From NCBI GenBank assembly GCA_004294095.1, contig RDZR01000045.1:1-46798 (forward strand): 46,798 bases of DNA. The letters run 5' to 3'. Below are positions 41,966 to 46,798 of the stretch, in pieces (positions within the stretch are counted from its first letter, which is position 1; every line of letters starts with the position of its first letter). This DNA is from Verrucomicrobiota bacterium (GTDB lineage Bacteria; Verrucomicrobiota; Verrucomicrobiia; Verrucomicrobiales; Akkermansiaceae). The position numbers and the translations under genes are program-made. A model generated the notes under the pieces. The model was not told the DNA's origin. It made no database searches and saw only the letters and a program-made list of their open reading frames with translations.

Positions 41966-44188
41966 GTGACTGCCCGCGTGTTGATAGATGGACCTTCCGA
42001 GTTGGTCTTTGACTACGCGGTGCCCGCTGCCATCGACGTGCAGCCGGGTTGTCGAGTGAAGGTGCCTTTGCGAAGAAAATTTTCATCAGGCACCGTGCTC
42101 ATGCTCGCGGAGCAGGCTGACCAAGCGGATTTTGTCCTGCGTGAAATCGATTCATTGATCGACCCACGGCCGCTAATCACGCCGGTCTTGATGCGCGTGG
42201 CGAGGTGGATATCCGACTACTACGGTGCAAATTTGGAATCCGTGATTCGTTCGATTTTGCCTGAGGCGGTGCGCACCGAGGAACACGCCGCAAAGACGCG
42301 CAAAGTTGCTGTTTTAGCTAAATTTCCGGACCAAGATTCGCTGGCAAAAATTGCTCGCCGCGCACCTAAGCAAGCTGCGATTTTGAAATTGTTAGAATCC
42401 ATGCCAGAGCGCCGCATGCCTGTGGCAGAACTTGGCGTAGGCGCGGCATCCGCAGTGCGCGCAATGGCCAAGTCCGGTCTGTTAGAAATGATCGATGAAG
42501 AAGTGCGGCGCGAGCCAGATGCTGATCTCGCGGAGCAATTTGTCGAATCCACTCCGTTGCCACTCAATGATGAACAGGCATCGGCACTTGCCGAAGTGAT
42601 TGCGGCGATGGCCGAGCCTGCTCCGCACGCGCCGATGTTGTTGTTAGGCGTGACGGGCTCGGGAAAAACGGAAGTGTATTTGCAGGCGGCGAGCCATGCC
42701 ATCGAGCAGGGGAAAAGTGTCTTGGTGCTGGTGCCAGAAATTTCACTCACGCCACAAACGGTGCGCCGTTTTAAGTCCCGCTTTGCGGCGAGGAAGGAGC
42801 TGGTGGCGGTGCTGCATTCTCATTTATCGCAGGGCGAGCGGTTTGACGAATGGCATCGCATCCGCTCTGGCGAAGCGCGGGTGGTCATCGGCGCACGCTC
42901 GGCTGTTTTTGCACCGCTTCCGAATCTTGGATTGATCATCGTCGATGAAGAACATGAAACGACGTATAAGCAGGAAAATCTCCCGCGCTACCATGCCCGC
43001 GATGTGGCGGTGCTGCGTGCCTCATTCGAATCGTGCGTGATTCTGTTAGGCTCGGCGACTCCATCACTCGAATCCTGGCATAATTGCCTAACAGGAAAGT
43101 ATCATTTGTTGCGCCTGCAACAACGTGCCGATGGCCAGACGATGCCTTTGGTGCGCGTCGTTGACATGCGGTTAGAAGCGACCAAACAGAAATCGGGGCT
43201 TGCGATTTTTTCCGATAAATTGCGGACGGCGATGGAGCAGCGGTTAGAGAAAGGTGAGCAAACGATTTTGTTTTTGAATCGCCGCGGGTTCGCCCGTTCG
43301 CTGCAATGTCAATCCTGCGGTCATGTGGTGCATTGCCAGCACTGTGCGGTGCCACTGACGTATCATCGCACGGATGAACGCCTGATTTGCCACGTCTGTG
43401 GCCACCAAGCGATCGTTCCGCAAGTTTGTCCGGAATGCCACAGTCCGGGAATTCATCTCAATGGATATGGCACGCAAAAAGTAGAGGAAATCCTCGCAAA
43501 AATTTTACCCCAAGCAAAGTTTGCCCGCATCGATGCGGATGCCATGCGTCGCAAAAACGCGCTGCGGGATGCGTTAGATGCATTCAAAGCGCATAAGCTC
43601 GATATTCTGATAGGCACTCAAATGATCGCCAAGGGATTGCATTTTCCAAATGTCACCCTAGTCGGCATTTTGAATGCAGATTTGGGCCTGCATGTGCCAG
43701 ACTTCCGCGCCGGTGAGCGCACGTTTCAACTCATCACGCAAGTGGCCGGACGCGCGGGCCGCGGCGATCTAACAGGCGAGGTGATTGTGCAAACATTCAC
43801 GCCACACTCGCCCTCGGTGCAATTTGCTAGGAGGCATGATTTTGATGGTTTTTCAGAACAGGAAATGGAATTTCGCCAGCAATTTCACTATCCACCGTTT
43901 TGCCACTGCGCGGTCATCACATCTCGCTCCACTCACGAGCGGCGGGCCGAATTTACCATGCAAACGCTGCGCCTCCGCTTGTTAGATCAATTGCCGGCAA
44001 CGATCCAATTGGGCGAAGTTTTGCCCTCGCCATTGATTAAGGCACACGGCCAGTTTCGCTTCCAGTTGACCATGCGTTGTGCTCAGGCGCGCCCGCTGAC
44101 TCGCCATGTGCAGGCGGTGCTCTCGAAGACTTCTTTGCCAGAAGATGTGACGGTGGTATTCGATATGGATGCGTATAATCTTTCCTAA
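41966..44188 (+). CDS. priA: primosomal replication protein N' (helicase PriA)
   Basis: A 740-residue superfamily 2 helicase that restarts stalled replication forks. An N-terminal DNA-binding domain is present (MTARVLIDGPSELVFDYAVP). The helicase domain has the Walker A GVTGSGKTEVY at about 229, DEEHETTYKQE at about 326 and the second RecA lobe with GTQMIAKGLHFPNVTLVGILNAD and QVAGRAGRGD. The zinc-binding insert has the expected paired cysteines (CQSCGHVVHCQHCAVPL, CHVCGHQ, CPECHS). The start codon is GTG. The stop TAA is inside the first half of an inverted CTAACA pair. Confidence 0.95.
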   Translation: MTARVLIDGPSELVFDYAVPAAIDVQPGCRVKVPLRRKFSSGTVLMLAEQADQADFVLREIDSLIDPRPLITPVLMRVARWISDYYGANLESVIRSILPEAVRTEEHAAKTRKVAVLAKFPDQDSLAKIARRAPKQAAILKLLESMPERRMPVAELGVGAASAVRAMAKSGLLEMIDEEVRREPDADLAEQFVESTPLPLNDEQASALAEVIAAMAEPAPHAPMLLLGVTGSGKTEVYLQAASHAIEQGKSVLVLVPEISLTPQTVRRFKSRFAARKELVAVLHSHLSQGERFDEWHRIRSGEARVVIGARSAVFAPLPNLGLIIVDEEHETTYKQENLPRYHARDVAVLRASFESCVILLGSATPSLESWHNCLTGKYHLLRLQQRADGQTMPLVRVVDMRLEATKQKSGLAIFSDKLRTAMEQRLEKGEQTILFLNRRGFARSLQCQSCGHVVHCQHCAVPLTYHRTDERLICHVCGHQAIVPQVCPECHSPGIHLNGYGTQKVEEILAKILPQAKFARIDADAMRRKNALRDALDAFKAHKLDILIGTQMIAKGLHFPNVTLVGILNADLGLHVPDFRAGERTFQLITQVAGRAGRGDLTGEVIVQTFTPHSPSVQFARRHDFDGFSEQEMEFRQQFHYPPFCHCAVITSRSTHERRAEFTMQTLRLRLLDQLPATIQLGEVLPSPLIKAHGQFRFQLTMRCAQARPLTRHVQAVLSKTSLPEDVTVVFDMDAYNLS

Positions 44189-44205
44189 CAGAATATATTT
44201 GTTAG
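44185..44205. terminator. inverted CTAACA pair between convergent priA and thuA
   Basis: CTAACA (44185-44190), nine AT-rich bases, TGTTAG (44200-44205). The left half contains the priA stop codon; the convergent thuA stop lies 8 bases further on. The plus strand continues with seven A, so on the minus strand a T run precedes rather than follows the hairpin. Transcript-end function is inferred from position. Confidence 0.45.
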
Positions 44206-44212
44206 AAAAAAA

Positions 44213-45145
44213 TCATGGCTGATAGGGTTGCGCCTCTGCTTGCAAATCGCCGAGTGCCCATTGGATGCCAGCGAGGTAGTGGCTGAGAATTTTTGGATGC
44301 CAAAAAATCGCGTGATTGTGGCCAAGTGAGGTATAAAAAACTCGGCCTTTGCGCCAATGGCGGCACCATGCCACACCAAAGTCGTTATCCTTGCGATGAA
44401 TGCCGGGAATATCCATGCGCGTGTTTTCCGTGTCCAATCTGAGCAGCATGGTCACTGCCGAAGAATTATACGGTGTTTTTAACTGATAGATTTCTTCTTT
44501 GATATCGAGTCGCGTGTTTTCAAACATGGCGACGATTGGATGATCGCTCTTGCCCGGCTCGACCTTGATGCTGACGTCCATCTCTGCCATCCATGGATGG
44601 CCATCAAAGTAGCCGTTCATCATTTCTCCATATTCAGGCCACTCGTAGAAGGTATCCGTCGCGGCATGGATGCCGACGAATCCGCCGCCTTTTGAAATGT
44701 AATCCATCAGGCTCTGCTTGAGTCTTTTTTCCACTTCGCTGGCCTCGGCTTGTGCTTCTGGAGTGAGAGTTTTCCAAAGCTCGGGGTGGGGGGCAAAGAC
44801 GTTGAGTGTGGTGTTAAGAAAGCAAATCGCATCAAATGCTTGGATCCGCTCCGGCTCAAAATTTTCCAAATCATCACTGACGATGGCCTCGAATGCGCCA
44901 GTCTGCTTGCCGAGTTCGGTGAGAGCCAGCTTGCCGGTGGCGATCGACTCGTGGCGGAAGCCATTCGTTTTGGAAAATACCAGCAATTTGCGCGGTTTTT
45001 TTGGCGTGGCATGGGCTGTTTTAGGCAAGGCCTCACCGATCGATTCCGCGGCTCCCACCGGTGGTTTTTCAATCGCCGGCGGCGTGGCAATCGAAACGGC
45101 AATAAGCGCCGCTAACAGCAATAGTGGTATTAGTAAACGTGGCAT
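44213..45145 (-). CDS. ThuA domain protein, exported
   Basis: A 310-residue protein with an N-terminal signal or anchor helix (LLIPLLLLAALIAVSIATPP), a Pro/Ala linker and a ThuA/trehalose-utilisation domain: RKLLVFSKTNGFRHESIATGKLAL, ICFLNTTLNVF, GGGFVGIHAATDTFYEWPEYGEMMNGYFDGHPW, FGVAWCRHWRKGRVFYTSLGHNHAIF. The domain is related to class I glutamine amidotransferase folds, but the catalytic Cys is replaced, as is normal for ThuA. Sugar metabolism is the usual context; the specific role is unknown. A 37-base direct repeat lies 59-95 bases upstream of its start. Confidence 0.9.
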   Translation of the reverse strand: MPRLLIPLLLLAALIAVSIATPPAIEKPPVGAAESIGEALPKTAHATPKKPRKLLVFSKTNGFRHESIATGKLALTELGKQTGAFEAIVSDDLENFEPERIQAFDAICFLNTTLNVFAPHPELWKTLTPEAQAEASEVEKRLKQSLMDYISKGGGFVGIHAATDTFYEWPEYGEMMNGYFDGHPWMAEMDVSIKVEPGKSDHPIVAMFENTRLDIKEEIYQLKTPYNSSAVTMLLRLDTENTRMDIPGIHRKDNDFGVAWCRHWRKGRVFYTSLGHNHAIFWHPKILSHYLAGIQWALGDLQAEAQPYQP

Positions 45146-45203
45146 GTCTTGTAGAATGGATAATGCTTTTGATCATTCGCGTAAAGAGCTATCTAGCGAT
45201 TGA

Positions 45204-45240
45204 AAATTGGCAACCGCAGTCGATGTCAAATAAGTGCGCA
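45204..45240 (+). repeat. 37-bp direct repeat, copy A
   Basis: Matches 45852-45888 at 34 of 37 positions (ends in cgatgtcaaataagtgcgca in both). On the minus strand each copy contains TTGACA and lies a short way upstream of a minus-strand gene start (thuA here). Confidence 0.75.
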
Positions 45241-45485
45241 ACAGTAAAATCAGAATACATCGGGCGGAGCAATCCTTGGCTGTGAAAACAGGACATCAAC
45301 AAGATGGCAACCCCAGTCACCTATTCCGCTATTTCCGTAATCCCACCACGCTCTCCAAAACATAGGTGCTATCCCTTGCGATATTAGCAAAAGCAATAAT
45401 CTTGGCGATGTGTTCTTCCGTGAGTTGGTTCTGGTATTTGCCTGTCATTCGTGAACGCCAATCGTCGTTGACTTTCAACAAATAA

Positions 45486-45508
45486 GGAGAAGGGATTTGA
45501 AATCCCTT
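45486..45508 (+). repeat. palindromic AAGGGATTT repeat, copy 1
   Basis: AAGGGATTT (45490-45498), g, AAATCCCTT (45500-45508), preceded by GGAG. It matches the reverse complement of 45569-45591 at 22 of 23 positions. Confidence 0.7.
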
Positions 45509-45568
45509 TAAAAAGATCGGTCTTTTCATTCGTCTGCTCGGGTTGTGAAAGAGATTGCGTGGGGAAGA

Positions 45569-45591
45569 AAGGGATTACAAATCCCTTCTCC
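45569..45591 (-). repeat. palindromic AAGGGATTT repeat, copy 2 (inverted)
   Basis: AAGGGATT (45569-45576), aca, AATCCCTT (45580-45587), then CTCC. It is in opposite orientation to copy 1, about 60 bases away. Confidence 0.7.
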
Positions 45592-45851
45592 ATAAGAACA
45601 CCTGCAACTCTGGGGGGCATGCTGAGGTGCTCATTCATCGAGCCGACTTCGGCATCATTTTCACCCAATTTGATCTCCAGCCGCTCAGAGGATCGAGCCT
45701 TTGATTTTACAGACATTCGCTGCGTTCCCACTCGCATGAGGTCAGGTGTTCTGAGACTAGCGACTGCGCCAGCTTTGATGAAATGGCGACGATCAAAATT
45801 ATAATTTGGGGCTTTCATAAAAAAAGATTTCACGACTTAAGCGCGACTCAC

Positions 45852-45888
45852 AAATTGGCAACAGCACACGATGTCAAATAAGTGCGCA
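45852..45888 (+). repeat. 37-bp direct repeat, copy B
   Basis: Second copy of the repeat at 45204-45240 (34 of 37 identical), exactly 648 bases away and in the same orientation. It ends just before the stop of the gene at 45893-46246 and lies 19 bases upstream of the broken gene's first ATG. Confidence 0.75.
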
Positions 45889-45892
45889 TAAT

Positions 45893-46246
45893 TTACCATA
45901 CACTGGAAATTCCGAAATCGACAAGATTCCACAAACCGACAAGCACCCAGAAGACTCCAAAAGCTATCATATGATTAAGATTCTTCTTTAGCAGAAACAA
46001 CCAAGCCAACCCTCCAGTCCAGACGATGATCAAAATTGTTGGATACAAGACTTTGAAAGACCCATCATCGCCAAATGCATATGGTTGCTGAAACACGACG
46101 ACTAGCTTGTAAGCCGGTCCAGAAAGAATCGCCATTCCAGCTCCGATTCCTTGGTTAGATCCCGTTGCGGGAAATGGCCTTAAGAACATCAACGCCGATG
46201 TGACCATATACGCTGCAACTTTCGAGATACGTGTAATACTTACCAT
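45893..46246 (-). CDS. hypothetical membrane protein, three helices
   Basis: A 117-residue protein with about three hydrophobic segments (VAAYMVTSALMFLRPF, VLYPTILIIVWTGGLAWLFLL, MIAFGVFWVLVGLWNLVDFGI). No family recognised. Its start overlaps the stop of the upstream gene (46240-46719) by seven bases, so the two are probably co-transcribed. The region around it appears AT-richer than the rest of the window and has no CTAACA motif, which fits a transferred segment. Confidence 0.65.
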   Translation of the reverse strand: MVSITRISKVAAYMVTSALMFLRPFPATGSNQGIGAGMAILSGPAYKLVVVFQQPYAFGDDGSFKVLYPTILIIVWTGGLAWLFLLKKNLNHMIAFGVFWVLVGLWNLVDFGISSVW

Positions 46247-46719
46247 GGCGAACGGACTTCGATATATTTTTTAGTATTTGGTCCGGGGGTTTGCAGCACC
46301 TGATAAGCATCAGTTCCCGGCACATATGGGAACCCTCTGAATATGAACCATATGATTGACATACCTTTCCCCCCATGTCCCCGATCAAGCATATCTGCAA
46401 GAATTACTGGTTCAACGTCATGTTCATAATGTGCCGATGTTCCCTCCTCTTTAAAATCAGCGGTGCCATGGGTATTAGCATCTAAACTTATGTCGCCCAT
46501 TGCATCATAAATGCATTGATTTCCTGGGTTTTGGACTATACTTCGCATGCTCCAAACTGCCCCAGGATGAAGCCCTTTCTCCCAAGAACTTGGCTTTTTG
46601 GGATCTTTCCAAATCATATTATCTGGATTCTTAGGTTCTCCCGAAGCTACATCGATACATAGCGGGCATTTCTTCAATGTTCTCCAGAAACCAATATTGG
46701 GGAACTTCCAAAAACTCAC
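46240..46719 (-). CDS. hypothetical protein with QCxYDAxGD...HDVxP pattern
   Basis: A 159-residue reading starting at GTG. An in-frame stop lies 9 codons upstream, so the gene is not simply cut by the window edge. The sequence holds NPGNQCIYDAMGDISLDANTHGTADF, HYEHDVEPVILADML and a final YIEVRSPW. I have the impression of a domain found at the C-terminus of secreted or Rhs-like polymorphic proteins (QCxYDxxGxL...GTxD...DVxPF...EVRP), which would make this a detached C-terminal module. No signal peptide is seen. Function not assigned. Confidence 0.6.
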   Translation of the reverse strand: MSFWKFPNIGFWRTLKKCPLCIDVASGEPKNPDNMIWKDPKKPSSWEKGLHPGAVWSMRSIVQNPGNQCIYDAMGDISLDANTHGTADFKEEGTSAHYEHDVEPVILADMLDRGHGGKGMSIIWFIFRGFPYVPGTDAYQVLQTPGPNTKKYIEVRSPW

Positions 46720-46798
46720 GACGCATTGATTTTCAACAGATTATGGCACGGTAAATGCTTTTGATATAGTCGATGAAAGTGCAAAAAAGATATGTCAA

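Larger units (their letters stand above)
290..45117. repeat. dispersed hexamer CTAACA/TGTTAG (YCTAACA)
   Basis: About 94 copies by hand count over both strands (roughly 56 as CTAACA and 38 as TGTTAG on the plus strand). The base before CTAACA is T in about 58, C in about 25. Copies occur in plus- and minus-strand genes, in different frames (Leu-Thr, Pro-Asn, Ser-Asn, Leu-Glu/Gly/Asp, Val-Arg) and between genes. Only one copy lies between 8711 and 18425, and one after 44206. See findings. Confidence 0.7.
45329..45833 (-). pseudogene. broken gene starting with a Tat-like signal
   Basis: The minus-strand frame from 45833 begins MKSFFMKAPNYNFDRRHFIKAGAVASL, a twin-arginine signal (DRRHFIK) typical of exported planctomycete and verrucomicrobial enzymes. 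It then continues without recognisable pattern to a stop at 45384. A second frame from 45529 to 45329 reads LLKVNDDWRSRMTGKYQNQLTEEHIAKIIAFANI, whose QNQLTEEHIAKI faintly resembles the C-terminus of type I restriction methyltransferases. Two inverted copies of a palindromic repeat lie inside (45486-45508, 45569-45591), so the region looks like a patchwork of remnants rather than one working gene. An intact small protein of 149 residues cannot be excluded. Confidence 0.5.

Noticed and set aside
290-45117. Explaining CTAACA only as a Leu-TTA codon-context effect
   Set aside because: Many copies are read as Leu-Thr (CTA ACA), Pro-Asn or Ser-Asn, and others are intergenic, although a contribution from codon context cannot be ruled out without computation.
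1-46798. CRISPR arrays, tRNA or rRNA genes, complete insertion sequences, riboswitches
   Set aside because: No regular spaced repeats, no cloverleaf or rRNA signatures, no intact transposase and no conserved riboswitch core were seen by eye.

Overview
The window looks like a chromosome segment from a member of the Verrucomicrobiota. The case rests on gene content and protein style: large secreted proteins with FG-GAP/ASPIC repeats or right-handed beta-helix repeats and a TSP3-plus-F(Y/F)RV type C-terminal domain, a Tat-exported Gfo/Idh/MocA protein, a ThuA protein, a SpoIIE/STAS pair, Kdo transferase (a Gram-negative envelope), and weak or absent Shine-Dalgarno sequences. This assignment is inference, because no rRNA gene or taxonomic marker is present.

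Layout. 1-8.9 kb is housekeeping: polX, the rpmH-rnpA-yidD-yidC cluster (with an rpmH promoter and ATGA coupling of rnpA to yidD), a small conserved-looking gene, a MATE exporter, and divergent yicC and mnmA. 8.9-17.5 kb is accessory: a MOSC protein, a phosphodiester glycosidase-like protein, a decayed beta-helix protein gene interrupted by a YefM-YoeB type toxin-antitoxin pair, and a very large FG-GAP/ASPIC/Ig/vanadium-haloperoxidase-like fusion whose frame is broken at a T6 run. 17.5-21.2 kb carries an exported thioredoxin-like protein, a D,D-carboxypeptidase, phosphofructokinase and an Lrp/AsnC protein.

21.3-28.7 kb is a minus-strand envelope run: a membrane hypothetical, an alkaline-phosphatase-superfamily membrane enzyme, a secreted hypothetical, rsmD, waaA and an MFS transporter. 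Divergent from it is a tightly overlapped trio (MGDG-synthase-like glycosyltransferase, HAD hydrolase, thiG). 31.2-37.3 kb holds a photolyase-like protein that has lost most Fe-S ligands, with its SDR neighbour, then sufT-like, an FdhF/YdeP molybdoenzyme and a TIM-barrel isomerase-like gene. 37.3-41.8 kb (minus) holds a Gfo/Idh/MocA oxidoreductase, a SpoIIE-type phosphatase, a STAS protein and two lipoproteins. priA and thuA follow. 45.1-46.8 kb is a repeat-rich, apparently AT-richer stretch with a broken gene and two hypotheticals.

The most unusual signal is at DNA level. The hexamer CTAACA (reverse TGTTAG), usually as YCTAACA, occurs about 94 times by hand count against roughly 20 expected from base composition. 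It appears on both strands, in different codon frames and between genes, sometimes as inverted pairs at the ends of convergent genes. It is almost absent from 8.7-18.4 kb and 44.2-46.8 kb, the parts that look accessory. This resembles the behaviour of DNA uptake sequences in other phyla, but that function is only a hypothesis here.
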